Part shown: one piece after another, positions 1-10,340 of the stretch
Numbering within the stretch: the first letter of the stretch is position 1
Layout of the letters: each line of letters opens with the position of its first letter
Assembly: GCA_030682795.1 (NCBI GenBank)
Contig: JAUXNJ010000001.1
Span: 62,001-126,000 of the forward strand
DNA: 64,000 bases
DNA from: Sphingobacteriaceae bacterium
Lineage (GTDB): Bacteria > Bacteroidota > Bacteroidia > UBA7662
Direction of reading: 5' to 3'
The notes under the pieces: generated by a model
What the model was told of the DNA's origin: nothing
What the model saw: only the letters and a program-made list of their open reading frames with translations
Databases searched by the model: none
Position numbers and translations under genes: made by a program

Positions 1-6
1 TTCTGC

Positions 7-2232
7 ATGGAATATGGCTTGCATTCGGTGATTAAGTTGTATTCGGGTGGATTGGGCGTATTGGCTGGCGACTATCTTAAAGAAGCCTCAGACTGCAATT
101 CAGACCTCGTAGCTGTGGGTTTGTTGTACCGCTACGGCTACTTCAAGCAAACCCTTTCGCCCTATGGCGAGCAAGTGGCCAATTACAAGCCGCAGAAGTT
201 TAGCTATTTGCCCGTTTTGCCGGTGAAAGATGCCGATGGCAACTGGATCAAAATCAACATTCCACTCCCCGGTCGCACCTTGTATGCCAAGGTTTGGAAG
301 ATTGATGTGGGCAGGGTGCCTTTGTACTTGCTCGATACCGATTTGGAAGAAAACCAAGAAGGCGACCGCAGCATTTCGCACCAATTGTATGGTGGTGATT
401 GGGAAAACCGCCTCAAGCAGGAACTTTTGCTTGGCATTGGCGGCGTAAAAGCCCTCGACGCCCTGGGTGTGAAGCCCGAAATTTGCCATATGAACGAGGG
501 CCATGCTGCCTTCACGGGCTTGGAGCGCGTGAAAAAGCTCGTGCAAGAGAGTGGTTTATCGTTCCACCAAGCTGTGGAAGTGGTTAAATCTTCTTCCCTC
601 TTTACCACCCATACGCCGGTGCCGGCTGGCCACGATGCCTTCAACGAAGAGCTGCTCAAGACCTATCTCTACAATTATTCGGAGATTTTTCAGATCAGTT
701 GGGACAAATTTATGGCCCTGGGGCGCATCAACGAATATGCACACGAAGAGCTGTTTAGCATGAGTCATTTGGCGGCCCGCCTGAGTCAGGAGATCAATGG
801 CGTAAGTCGCATTCACGGACGGGTGTCGCGCGAGATGCTGCAGCCGCTTTGGCCGGGTTTTGAGGAGGACGAGCTGCATGTGGATTATGTGACCAATGGG
901 GTGCATTATTACACTTGGACCAGCATTGCCTTCCAAAAATTGTATGAAAAGCATTTTGGGAAGACTTTCCACCACGACCAAAGCAATCCGAAGCATTGGG
1001 AAAAAATACACAAAGTGCCTGCCGCAGATTTGTGGGAGACCCGTTTGCAGCTCAAGCGCCGTTTGATTGACTCGGTGAGCAAAAAAATGCAGCGCGATTT
1101 GCAGTTGCGTCAGGAGAGTCCGGGCAAAATCATCAACGTAGTTAACAGCCTCAACGAAAACGCCCTCATCATTGGCTTTGCACGGCGTTTTGCCACCTAT
1201 AAGCGGGCGCATTTGTTGTTTTCGAACCTCAACCGTTTGAGCAAAATCGTAAACAACGAGGCGCGGCCGGTGCAGTTTTTATTTGCGGGCAAGGCGCACC
1301 CGGCCGACCAGGGCGGACAAGCGCTCATCAAGCGCATCATCGAGGTATCGCAAATGCCAGAGTTTGCTGGCAAGATTTTCTTCCTTGAAAACTACGACAT
1401 GGCGCTGGCGCGCAGGTTGGTGCATGGCGTGGATGTATGGCTGAACACGCCTACGCGTCCGCTCGAAGCCTCCGGCACCTCCGGCATGAAAGCCACCATG
1501 AACGGGGTGCTTAACCTCAGTGTATTAGACGGCTGGTGGGCAGAGGGCTACATTCCCGAAGGCGGCTGGGCCTTGCCAGAAGAAGAAACTTACAGCAATA
1601 AGGACTTCCAGGACGAGCTCGATGCCGAAACCTTGTATAACATCATTGAGGGACAAGTAATTCCCGATTATTTTGTGCGCGACGAAGCGGGCATGCCGCA
1701 GGCTTGGATCAGTCGCATGAAGCACACCATTGCCGGCATTGCGCCGCACTTTACCATGAAGCGTATGCTGGATGAGTACTACAGCAAGTTTTACAACAAG
1801 CTCCAAACGCGCAGCAACCTCATCAGCGGCAAGGGCCATGAAAACGCCAAGAAGCTTGCCGATTGGAAAGCCAAGGTGTACTTCAACTGGGACAACATAC
1901 AAGTGCTGGCCATCGATACCTTCGATACCTTTAACAATGCCTTGCAGTTGGGACAAAATTTCCACGGCAAAATCACCTTAGAACTTAACAGTCTCAGCAA
2001 AGACGATGTTTCGTTGGAGGTAATTGTAGCAGAAAAAGTAGGTGAAGACGAAAAGCATGTGATTGTGCACCGCGAGGAAGTGAAGCCCGCGAAAGTTGCT
2101 GGCAGTCGCGTGATGTACGAACTCAACCTGCCAATGAATCGCAGCGGCGTATTTGATTACGGCTTTAGGATTACGCCGAGCAATAAACTGCTGCCGTACC
2201 GCCATGATTTTAACTTGGTGCGCTGGATTTAA
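7..2232 (+). CDS. alpha-glucan (glycogen/starch) phosphorylase, GT35 family; 5' end probably cut by the window edge
   Basis: 741-aa ORF from the window edge; MEYGLHSVIKLYSGGLGVLAGDYLKEASD and PTRPLEASGTSGMKATMNGVLNLSVLDGWWAEGY are typical of alpha-glucan phosphorylases. Confidence 0.93.
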   Translation: MEYGLHSVIKLYSGGLGVLAGDYLKEASDCNSDLVAVGLLYRYGYFKQTLSPYGEQVANYKPQKFSYLPVLPVKDADGNWIKINIPLPGRTLYAKVWKIDVGRVPLYLLDTDLEENQEGDRSISHQLYGGDWENRLKQELLLGIGGVKALDALGVKPEICHMNEGHAAFTGLERVKKLVQESGLSFHQAVEVVKSSSLFTTHTPVPAGHDAFNEELLKTYLYNYSEIFQISWDKFMALGRINEYAHEELFSMSHLAARLSQEINGVSRIHGRVSREMLQPLWPGFEEDELHVDYVTNGVHYYTWTSIAFQKLYEKHFGKTFHHDQSNPKHWEKIHKVPAADLWETRLQLKRRLIDSVSKKMQRDLQLRQESPGKIINVVNSLNENALIIGFARRFATYKRAHLLFSNLNRLSKIVNNEARPVQFLFAGKAHPADQGGQALIKRIIEVSQMPEFAGKIFFLENYDMALARRLVHGVDVWLNTPTRPLEASGTSGMKATMNGVLNLSVLDGWWAEGYIPEGGWALPEEETYSNKDFQDELDAETLYNIIEGQVIPDYFVRDEAGMPQAWISRMKHTIAGIAPHFTMKRMLDEYYSKFYNKLQTRSNLISGKGHENAKKLADWKAKVYFNWDNIQVLAIDTFDTFNNALQLGQNFHGKITLELNSLSKDDVSLEVIVAEKVGEDEKHVIVHREEVKPAKVAGSRVMYELNLPMNRSGVFDYGFRITPSNKLLPYRHDFNLVRWI

Positions 2233-2255
2233 GAAGCCGTTAATAAGGACAAAAG

Positions 2256-2279
2256 AGCTCGGGGAACCGGGCTTTTTTT
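2256..2279 (+). terminator. rho-independent terminator after the phosphorylase
   Basis: agctcgg-ggaa-ccgggct stem-loop (one mismatch/wobble) followed by ttttttt. Confidence 0.6.
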
Positions 2280-2477
2280 GTTAAAAAACACAGAGTTCAC
2301 GGAGGACACGGAGATTTTGGAGTGGCGATTTCGATTTTGGATCTTATGTAATTTTTTGAGTTTACCAGGGTGCTGCGACTGAATTCCGCGCAAGAACAAA
2401 CATCTTTACGGTGCTAAGGTTGTTTTGAGGCGCTTGTTTTGGGCGCGCATTGCTTCCTCCCATTAAAACCGAATGAT

Positions 2478-2825
2478 ATGTCGATAGTAACCGAATTTAA
2501 CGACTACCGCGCCAAGATGAACGAGCGCATTTTGGCTGGCAAAAACAAAACCATCCAAAAAATATACAATGCCGACACTACTGCTTACCAGGACGGCGCT
2601 TTGGATGCCAAAACCAAAGAGTTACTGGGCTTGGTGGCCAGCATGGTGCTGCGCTGCGACGACTGCATTCGCTACCATGTGCAGGAATGCCATGCCTTGG
2701 GGGTGACCGAAGCCGAGCTCATGGAAGTAATGGGCATCGCCAATTTGGTGGGCGGCACCATTGTGATTCCGCATACCCGCCGCGCGGTGGAGTTTTGGGA
2801 TGCGTTGGTAGCAGAAAATTACTAA
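2478..2825 (+). CDS. carboxymuconolactone decarboxylase / AhpD-like family protein
   Basis: MSIVTEFNDYRAKMNERIL...LVASMVLRCDDCIRYHVQECHALGVTEAELMEVMGIA: CxxC-x3-H of AhpD-like proteins; internal ATG at 2478 preferred. Confidence 0.85.
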   Translation: MSIVTEFNDYRAKMNERILAGKNKTIQKIYNADTTAYQDGALDAKTKELLGLVASMVLRCDDCIRYHVQECHALGVTEAELMEVMGIANLVGGTIVIPHTRRAVEFWDALVAENY

Positions 2826-2838
2826 TTGGAATGGCTCA

Positions 2839-4011
2839 CTATTGCCACCAGGCTTCGTAGGCTTGAGCGGGTTGCTGAAGCTGTAATATTTCCCCTATTT
2901 TGGGCGTAGCTAATAGCACTTCTGGATGTTGTTGCGCAGCAGTGTAGATGCGGCGCAGCGGCTCGTCCCAAGGGTGGTTGGCCAAGGCGAACTTGGCGGA
3001 ATGTACGGGTAGCAGGCGTTTGGCGCGGAGGTCTTGGGCGGCCTGTAGTACTTCTTCGGGTTGCATGTGGATGTATTTCCATTTGCGGTCGTACTGGCCG
3101 TTTTCGAGCAACACCAGATCGAACGGACCGTGCTGGGCGCCGATTTGTTTGAAGTGCTCGCCATAGCCACTGTCGCCCCCCACCAGCAATTTATAGCCAG
3201 GTGTTTCAACCACAAAGCCCAGCCAGAGGGTGCTGTTGCGTTTGAGGCTGCGGCCCGAGAAGTGGCGGGTGGGAATGGCCGAGAGCATGATATCGTTGTT
3301 AATTTTTAAGCTTTCGTGCCAGTCGAGTTCGTGCAGCTGCTCGGCTGAAACGCCCCAACGTTGCAGGTGTGCGCCTACGCCGAGGCCGCAAACCACGCGG
3401 TTGATTTTGGGCAGGAGGGCTCGGATGGTGGGGTAGTCGAGGTGGTCGTAGTGGTCGTGCGTTACGAGCAGCACATCGATGTTGGGGATGTCGGCTGCCT
3501 TGTAAATATCACTTCCCTCAAAAGCCGGAATGCCTTTGGCAAAGGGCGAAGCGCTGCCGCTGAGCACTGGATCAACCAAAAAACGCAGGCCATTGAGTTG
3601 GAAGTAGTAGGACGAATGTCCAAACCATACCAGCACCTCCTCCTCCCTTTTGAGGGCATGCAAATCGGTTTTTACATAGGGCAAAGTCTGGGTAGGATTT
3701 CGTTTAGGCTCGCGATCAAACAACCACTCACGCATCACCTTGGCCATGTTGTAGCCTTCGGTAAAAGCTGGCGTAGGCATGAGGTTTTGGAATTGGCCTT
3801 TGGAAAAATGAGGAGAAGATTGCACTTTTTGCTTGTGTTGGCCTTTTGGAAGTGCCCCAAATACCGGTAAATGTAAGACTTGTCTAACCACTATCAGTGC
3901 AAGTCCGCTTGCAACCACTATTGTCAAAATCATAAAAGCTATGCTATTTGCAGTAAGGCCATCAATGCGCAAAGAAAATGAAAAAATCAACCTTGCCTCA
4001 CATTTTAACAA
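2839..4011 (-). CDS. MBL-fold metal-dependent hydrolase (UlaG / NAPE-PLD-like)
   Basis: LVTHDHYDHLDYPTIRALLPKI, WFGHSSYYFQLNGLRFLVDPVLSGSASPF, LLVGGDSGYGEHFKQIG. Confidence 0.9.
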   Translation of the reverse strand: MLKCEARLIFSFSLRIDGLTANSIAFMILTIVVASGLALIVVRQVLHLPVFGALPKGQHKQKVQSSPHFSKGQFQNLMPTPAFTEGYNMAKVMREWLFDREPKRNPTQTLPYVKTDLHALKREEEVLVWFGHSSYYFQLNGLRFLVDPVLSGSASPFAKGIPAFEGSDIYKAADIPNIDVLLVTHDHYDHLDYPTIRALLPKINRVVCGLGVGAHLQRWGVSAEQLHELDWHESLKINNDIMLSAIPTRHFSGRSLKRNSTLWLGFVVETPGYKLLVGGDSGYGEHFKQIGAQHGPFDLVLLENGQYDRKWKYIHMQPEEVLQAAQDLRAKRLLPVHSAKFALANHPWDEPLRRIYTAAQQHPEVLLATPKIGEILQLQQPAQAYEAWWQ

Positions 4012-4221
4012 TTCATTACTTCTTCCAGATTTTCTAAATTCATTACGACCCCTGACAATTTGATGGGTTTTTGGATTGAGAGGCTTATGATTGCAAAAGC
4101 CGAAAAAAAGAATCAGGCCTATTTGAAGACACTTTAAGACCAGTTCCCCAAATAAAATAGTTTCAAAAGCCTTTTACAGCCTACGCTACCGGCTGTTAAA
4201 CGCCCAGTATACTCCATTTTC

Positions 4222-6000
4222 TCAACGCACCAACGAAATCAAGCCCTGAGAAATAAGTGTTCGATTTTCGGCACGACCCCTAAAATAATAGACATAGCCC
4301 CCACTTTCGCATAATTTTCCTTTATAACAACCATCCCAGCCGTCTCGCCAGCTACGCGACTCGAACACCAGCTCACCCCAACGGTTGTATACCACCCATT
4401 GTGCTTCTTCAAACTCACAGTCCGAGCTCAAACCAAACACATCGTTGATGCCATCGCCATTTGGGGTGAAAATGTTTGGAGCCAGTACCACGCAAGGCGG
4501 GACGATACAGGAATCCTCTAATTCCACTTCTTTTTGGTAACCACAATCCATACTATCCCGGATGTAAAGCACGTACCTACCGGCATTAAGCTGAGTAAAT
4601 ACCGTATCGGTGGTCAGGAAATTTGGAGCTAAACCGAAACGAAAAGGTGGCGTACCTGCCTCTACCCCTTTTACCTTGATACTGCCCAACGAATCGAGGC
4701 AAAAAACAGGGAATACCTCCAACGAAACTCCTTGAATAGGCGGCCCCACATTGTGCAAATAAACACTTTGAGAAAGGCTGCAACCAAGAGCATCTGAAAC
4801 CCTGAGGGCGTAATTACCGGAGGCCAAATTAGGATAAAACTGTTGCGCACTCGCTGGGGCACCATTGAGTGAATAGCTGAAGGGGGGACTGCCTCCTAAA
4901 ATACTATCGATTCGTAAACTACCAGTTGGTAAACCACATCGACTAGGCTGAAGACTGACGTAAATACTATCGACTCTATTTACAACCACCGTTCGAGAAG
5001 CCACCAAACAACCCGATGCGTAGGTAGCTCGCACTTGGTAGGTACCGCTTCCGGTCATTAAACTATTTAATTGGAGAACCGGAAACGTTTGTCCAGCCAA
5101 AGCTACACCCTCAAAATACCATTGCAAGGCATCTGGAGGATGGGTGGTAAGACTTCTCAGTTCCCAATCCGATGCACAGCCATTGCCAACTTCCTGCACA
5201 TTGAGCTGCACATAAGGTGCAGGTAAAATAATCTGAAGATCATCTATCCAAAAATAGGGGGATCCTTGTGGGGTACCTTGAAAATTGGCAGGAGGAATGC
5301 ATTGAGGGCCAAAAATGATACTGTAGATGGTATCGGATGGCGTGAAATTCAATGTAAACTGCTGCCAGCTAAATACCGAGGCATAACGCACGCCACCAAG
5401 GAGCACAAAGCCATGACTAAATGGGCAGTCATTTACCCCTGGCAGAGGAAAGGAGGGGCAGCTATTTCGACCGTATAAATTAATGCTTACAGAATCGTAA
5501 GCTGGTATGGGAGGATTAGCATTGGTACCTCCATAACGGCCACCAAGCATACTAAAAGTAACGGTGTAGGGAATGCCCGGCAGCAAAGGGTAAGCTAAAC
5601 AGCTGCCAATATTTTCCATGCCACCAGGCGAAACAGTAAATCCAGCTACACCTGTGCCCGTTGGAAAAGGGCTTGGTAAATTTGGGGGAGAGAAACCACC
5701 TGGTAGACTGTTAAAATAATCGGAAGTGCCATAGGTGGCTTGGTGCCAATTCAGGGCGCGGTTCATTTGTGAAATGGCCGTAGGTAGACTGCTATAAAGC
5801 TCAAAGCCATCATTTCTGATATGTGGCAGGTCGTTAAGCGTGCAAATACAAGCCGAATCATTTAAATCGATGAGTCCATTGGCATCGTCATCAACACCAT
5901 TATCACATATTTCTTGCCCAAAGGCTGCAGTTGCGCAGCTCAGCCACAGCAATAGCGTCCAGCGCCAAGGCGAGAGAAAAAATGCACAGAACACACGCAT
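4222..6000 (-). CDS. secreted protein with gliding-motility-type (T9SS type B) C-terminal sorting domain
   Basis: CTD: VLAPNIFTPNGDGINDVFGLSSDCEFEEAQWVVYNRWGELVFESRSWRDGWDGCYKGKLCESGGYVYYF. Confidence 0.88.
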   Translation of the reverse strand: MRVFCAFFLSPWRWTLLLWLSCATAAFGQEICDNGVDDDANGLIDLNDSACICTLNDLPHIRNDGFELYSSLPTAISQMNRALNWHQATYGTSDYFNSLPGGFSPPNLPSPFPTGTGVAGFTVSPGGMENIGSCLAYPLLPGIPYTVTFSMLGGRYGGTNANPPIPAYDSVSINLYGRNSCPSFPLPGVNDCPFSHGFVLLGGVRYASVFSWQQFTLNFTPSDTIYSIIFGPQCIPPANFQGTPQGSPYFWIDDLQIILPAPYVQLNVQEVGNGCASDWELRSLTTHPPDALQWYFEGVALAGQTFPVLQLNSLMTGSGTYQVRATYASGCLVASRTVVVNRVDSIYVSLQPSRCGLPTGSLRIDSILGGSPPFSYSLNGAPASAQQFYPNLASGNYALRVSDALGCSLSQSVYLHNVGPPIQGVSLEVFPVFCLDSLGSIKVKGVEAGTPPFRFGLAPNFLTTDTVFTQLNAGRYVLYIRDSMDCGYQKEVELEDSCIVPPCVVLAPNIFTPNGDGINDVFGLSSDCEFEEAQWVVYNRWGELVFESRSWRDGWDGCYKGKLCESGGYVYYFRGRAENRTLISQGLISLVR

Positions 6001-6150
6001 CAGAATTCTAAATTAAGCATAATTACAATAGACAAAGCGGTTACCACGGCAGTAAGGAGGAATTAATTCAATTTTAATCTATCAATTGCGCTGATTAACA
6101 CGAAATCTCACTTGCACAAATGCTTGACATCCATTACATTGGCATTACTT

Positions 6151-7716
6151 ATGGAATTCGACTACATCATCGTGGGCGGGGGATCCGCTGGTTGTGTTTT
6201 GGCCAACCGATTGAGCGCCAACAGTGCGCTGCAAGTGCTGCTTTTAGAGGCCGGATCTGCTGATAAACATCCGTTTATCAAGATTCCAGCTGCCTTTTAT
6301 AAGCTTTATAAAAGTAAAGTAGACTATGGTTTTTACACCGAGCCCCAAGAGGGTGCGGTACAGCGTCGCTTGTTTGTGCCCCGTGGCAAAACCCTTGGGG
6401 GGTCAGGTGCCATCAATGCTATGATCTATATCCGCGGGCATCGGGCCGACTTTGATGGTTGGGCAGCTGCAGGCAACACAGGCTGGAGCTATGAGGAGGT
6501 TTTACCCTATTTCAAGCGTTCTGAGCATAATGAAGCCTTTCCATCAAGCCATTTCCACAGCCAAGCTGGGGAATGGCACATCAGCAATTCCAAGCCCCAC
6601 CCCCTCACCCAATTGTATGTGCAGGCAGGAAAAGCAGCCGGTCATCCCGAAATAATCGACTTTAATGGCGCAGAAGATGAAGGGGTTGGCATCCACCAAG
6701 TAAATATTAAAAATGGCAAGCGACACAGTCCGGCGCACGCCTTCCTCCTTCCAGCCCGCGCTCGTACAAACCTCACCATCAAAACCGGCCTACATGTTGA
6801 AAAATTACAGCTCGATGGCACAAGAGTGAGCGGTGTATGGGTGCAACTTCACGGGCGACAACAAATACTTCGGGCCCGCAAGGAGGTGATACTTAGCGCT
6901 GGCAGCATCCATTCACCCCTGCTCCTACTGCGCTCAGGCATAGGCGACTCGAGCTACCTCAACAAACTAGGCATCCCTGTAAAGCACCATTTGTATGGTG
7001 TAGGACTCAATTTACAGGATCACCCAGTAGTGCCTCTGGTTTACCGCACCCAAAAAGGGGCCTCGCTCGATACTGCCGATAATTTGTGGAACTTAGCTAA
7101 ATGGGTATTTACAGGGAAGGGCCCTTTCTCAAGCAATTTAGCAGAAGGAGGTGGCTTTTTACGTACACAACCGGATTTAACCGCACCTGATGTACAACTA
7201 CATTTTGCACCTGCTTTTTTTGTAGATCATGGTTTCAGCAAACCAAAGGGTAATGGCATGTCTTTGGCCCCAATCTTATTACAGCCACAATCCAGGGGAA
7301 AAGTAACACTTCACCCTAATGATTGGCACAAGCCTTTAATTGATCCACAGGTTTTTCAGAATCCTGATGATGTAAAAATACTGCGTGAGGGCTTCAAAAT
7401 GGCCAACAACATCATGCAACAAGCAATTATGGATGCCTGGCGCCAATCTCCTTTTCTGCCAATGAATAGGCTCTCCTCTGACGCGGCAATCGATCAATAC
7501 ATGCGCGAAAACGTTGAATTACTGTACCATCCGGTGGGGACTTGTAAAATGGGGAAAGAGGAAGACGCAGTGGTAGATCACGAGCTACGCATTCACGGTC
7601 TACAGGGCATTCGCATTGCGGACGCATCTATCATGCCCAGCATTACCCGAGGCAATACCCAGGCACCCACCATTATGATTGCTGAAAAAGCTGCTGACTT
7701 ACTTCTGAAAAAATAA
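6151..7716 (+). CDS. GMC family FAD-dependent oxidoreductase (choline dehydrogenase-like)
   Basis: MEFDYIIVGGGSAGCVLANRLS Rossmann motif; GKTLGGSGAINAMIYIRGHRADFDGWAAAGNTGWSYEEVLPYFKRSE; C-terminal HPVGTCKMG...ASIMPSITRGNTQAPTIMIAEKAAD. Confidence 0.95.
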   Translation: MEFDYIIVGGGSAGCVLANRLSANSALQVLLLEAGSADKHPFIKIPAAFYKLYKSKVDYGFYTEPQEGAVQRRLFVPRGKTLGGSGAINAMIYIRGHRADFDGWAAAGNTGWSYEEVLPYFKRSEHNEAFPSSHFHSQAGEWHISNSKPHPLTQLYVQAGKAAGHPEIIDFNGAEDEGVGIHQVNIKNGKRHSPAHAFLLPARARTNLTIKTGLHVEKLQLDGTRVSGVWVQLHGRQQILRARKEVILSAGSIHSPLLLLRSGIGDSSYLNKLGIPVKHHLYGVGLNLQDHPVVPLVYRTQKGASLDTADNLWNLAKWVFTGKGPFSSNLAEGGGFLRTQPDLTAPDVQLHFAPAFFVDHGFSKPKGNGMSLAPILLQPQSRGKVTLHPNDWHKPLIDPQVFQNPDDVKILREGFKMANNIMQQAIMDAWRQSPFLPMNRLSSDAAIDQYMRENVELLYHPVGTCKMGKEEDAVVDHELRIHGLQGIRIADASIMPSITRGNTQAPTIMIAEKAADLLLKK

Positions 7717-7930
7717 AACGCTTTAGTTTAAAAGCTGATTGATGCCGAAGGCAGGTTGCTCTAACCAAGCAAATAAAAAGCCCCACGATGTACTGACTTC
7801 TCAGCCCTTTCGCCCGTTTATTTCGCTGCGTTTCATCCACCACCGCTCAGTGCCCTTTCATAAAGGATAGAAATTGAAAAGCATCGATTAAAGGTAGCAG
7901 TGGAATAGCCCGAGATTCATTTCCCGTATT

Positions 7931-7938
7931 TATCTTTG
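7931..7938 (+). promoter_or_regulatory. possible Bacteroidota -7 element TATCTTTG for the M1 peptidase gene
   Basis: Matches TAnnTTTG; unusually close (4 nt) to the predicted ATG at 7943. Confidence 0.35.
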
Positions 7939-7942
7939 ACCG

Positions 7943-9820
7943 ATGAAACAGCTCGTTTTAAGTAAAATAGCAGTGGGACTATGGCTTTCGGCACTCCTGT
8001 CTGCCTGCACCTCCAATCCTTTTACAGAAACCATGGAATCACCCTACATTGCCGACCCCCACAGCTATGCCAGACCTGACGAAAGCCGGGTGGATGCGCT
8101 ACACTTGGATTTACGGGTCGATTTTGAGCAACGTCAGCTCAGAGGAGCAGCGGTATGGACACTGGCACCTGAGCATGGCGACAGTTTGGTGCTAGACACC
8201 TACGATCTTAACATTGATAGTGTTTTGGTAGACCTGGTTCCTGTAGCTTTCACATTAAGCAGCAAAGACCCTATACTAGGACAAGCTTTAACCCTGCCGC
8301 TTACACCAACCGCTCGCGAAGTGCGAATTGTTTACAGTACCCAACCAGGAGCCCGTGCCTTACAGTGGCTAGAGCCAAGTCAAACTGCTGGTAAAAAGCA
8401 TCCCTTTTTGTTTACCCAAAGTCAGGCCATTTTGGCCCGCACTTGGTTGCCTTGTCAAGACAGTCCAGGCCTTCGTTACCGCTACACTGCCAACATTCAG
8501 GCGCCAGCTGGAATGATGGCTTTGATGAGTGCTACCAATCCAACAAAGCGCAGTTCCGATGGCCGTTACAGCTTTGAAATGGAGATTCCAGTTCCTGCCT
8601 ACTTAATGGCCTTGGCGGTGGGTGACATCGATTTTAAAGCTGTTGGACCACGGACAGGGGTATATGCAGAGCCATCCATGCTCGAGAAATCAGTTTATGA
8701 GTTCGGCGAAATGGAGGCCATGTTAGAAGCCGCTGAAGCTTTGTATGGACCATACGCCTGGGGCAAGTACGATGTACTCGTGCTCCCGCCGTCGTTCCCT
8801 TTTGGGGGGATGGAAAATCCGCGTTTAACCTTTGCCACGCCAACCATCCTTACAGGCGATCGTTCCTTGGTTTCGCTCATTGCCCATGAATTGGCACACA
8901 GCTGGAGCGGCAATTTGGTGACCAATGCTACATGGAATGACTTTTGGTTGAATGAAGGTTTCACCGTGTATTTTGAAAATCGCATCATGGAAGCCGTTTA
9001 TGGCTCCGAATATGCTGAAATGCTCGCAGGTATTGGCTATGCCGATATGGTAGAAGAAATTGCTGAGTTAGAAGCAAAAGGCGAGTTAGACAAAACGAGT
9101 TTGAAGGCAAATATGGCGGGAACCGACCCGGATGACGGTGTGGGGCCAATTGCTTATGACAAAGGTTATCATTTCCTTAGATTGATTGACGAAACCGTGG
9201 GAAGGAAAAGATTTGATGACTTTCTACGAAACTATTTTACCGAAAATGCTTTCAGTAGCATGCATACCGAACGTTTTGTGCAGATTTTGAAGGATTCTTT
9301 AGGTGCAGAGGCTTTGGCTGGCATTGACATTGATGACTGGATTTATGGCACAGGCTTGCCAGCCAATTGTCCTAAACCCGTTAGTCCACGCTTTACACGC
9401 GTAGATGCCGCTCGCGCTAAATTCATAGCAGGTGAAAGTGTAGATCAGCAACAATACGCCGCCTGGAGTACGCATGAATGGGTGTATTTTATTCGTGGCT
9501 TCAGTGCAGCAGAGACCCGTTTAATACCTGCGCTCGACGAACAATTCAGCTTCAGCACTAGCACAAATGCGGAAATATTAAGCGTTTGGTTCAGTTACGT
9601 AATGAAAAACCAGCCAGGTTATGCGAAAAAGAATGGGATTTTTTACAAAGCGCTTGAGCAGTTTTTGGTTGAAGTAGGTCGACGTAAATTTTTGATGCCC
9701 ACGTATAAAGCCATGAAGGAGAGTGGATCAATTGATTTGGCCAAGAGTATATACGCCAAAGCCCGCCCGAATTACCATGCGGTAGCCAGACAGAGTGTGG
9801 ATGCACTGCTGGGCGAATAA
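7943..9820 (+). CDS. M1 family metallopeptidase (leukotriene A4 hydrolase/aminopeptidase-like), predicted lipoprotein
   Basis: GGMENPRLTFATPTIL, HELAHSWSGNLVTNATWNDFWLNEGFTVYFE (HExxH-x18-E); lipobox LLSAC. Confidence 0.95.
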   Translation: MKQLVLSKIAVGLWLSALLSACTSNPFTETMESPYIADPHSYARPDESRVDALHLDLRVDFEQRQLRGAAVWTLAPEHGDSLVLDTYDLNIDSVLVDLVPVAFTLSSKDPILGQALTLPLTPTAREVRIVYSTQPGARALQWLEPSQTAGKKHPFLFTQSQAILARTWLPCQDSPGLRYRYTANIQAPAGMMALMSATNPTKRSSDGRYSFEMEIPVPAYLMALAVGDIDFKAVGPRTGVYAEPSMLEKSVYEFGEMEAMLEAAEALYGPYAWGKYDVLVLPPSFPFGGMENPRLTFATPTILTGDRSLVSLIAHELAHSWSGNLVTNATWNDFWLNEGFTVYFENRIMEAVYGSEYAEMLAGIGYADMVEEIAELEAKGELDKTSLKANMAGTDPDDGVGPIAYDKGYHFLRLIDETVGRKRFDDFLRNYFTENAFSSMHTERFVQILKDSLGAEALAGIDIDDWIYGTGLPANCPKPVSPRFTRVDAARAKFIAGESVDQQQYAAWSTHEWVYFIRGFSAAETRLIPALDEQFSFSTSTNAEILSVWFSYVMKNQPGYAKKNGIFYKALEQFLVEVGRRKFLMPTYKAMKESGSIDLAKSIYAKARPNYHAVARQSVDALLGE

Positions 9821-9849
9821 GCAAATTTCAATAAGTCTGTAAATACCGA

Positions 9850-9883
9850 GGCCGTCTGTTCACAAAAGAAAGACGGCCTTTTT
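9850..9883 (+). terminator. rho-independent terminator after the M1 peptidase
   Basis: ggccgtct ... agacggcc followed by ttttt. Confidence 0.7.
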
Positions 9884-10291
9884 AAATCATAATTGGTTTC
9901 TATCGCGGCTTGAGCAATCGGAGTACTTTGCGCTCATCAAGTTTTGGGGTGCTGAAGCGTTATTCGCAGTGATGAGCACTAACTAGCTAACTTTCACTTG
10001 CCACGGCAATTTGATGATTTGCAGCCGAGAGTTTTTGGCAGGCAATGCGAATACTACGCAGCCTCGGCTGTCGATAATCCGCAACTACACCTCTCTTGCT
10101 TTGGTTAAACTCCATATCATCGAAAAATCAGATACTTTAACACTCAAGTTGCAACGGCAGCATCAAAAGTCGCGATAGGGCATAAATCAGAATAGGCGCT
10201 AAGTGATTAATTCGCCAACCAGCCAAAAAGGTCATAAACTATGCTGTCAGTATGTATGATTAGAAATCATTAGAAAAGAGGTCGAAAAGCA

Positions 10292-10318
10292 AATAGGCGA
10301 GCCAATGGCTCGCCTATT
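10292..10318 (-). terminator. terminator-like hairpin after the 1281-aa T9SS protein
   Basis: aataggcgagcc-aat-ggctcgcctatt, perfect 12-bp stem just past the stop codon at 10341; weak T-tract. Confidence 0.5.
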
Positions 10319-10340
10319 CCAAAATTCCTTCAGAAAAATA

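Noticed and set aside
7-2232. Phosphorylase as a truncated pseudogene
   Set aside because: The apparent N-terminal truncation coincides with the window edge; the rest of the frame is intact.
9884-10290. Possible small gene or ncRNA in the ~500-bp gap before the 1281-aa gene
   Set aside because: No convincing ORF or conserved structured RNA could be supported by eye beyond the two terminators.
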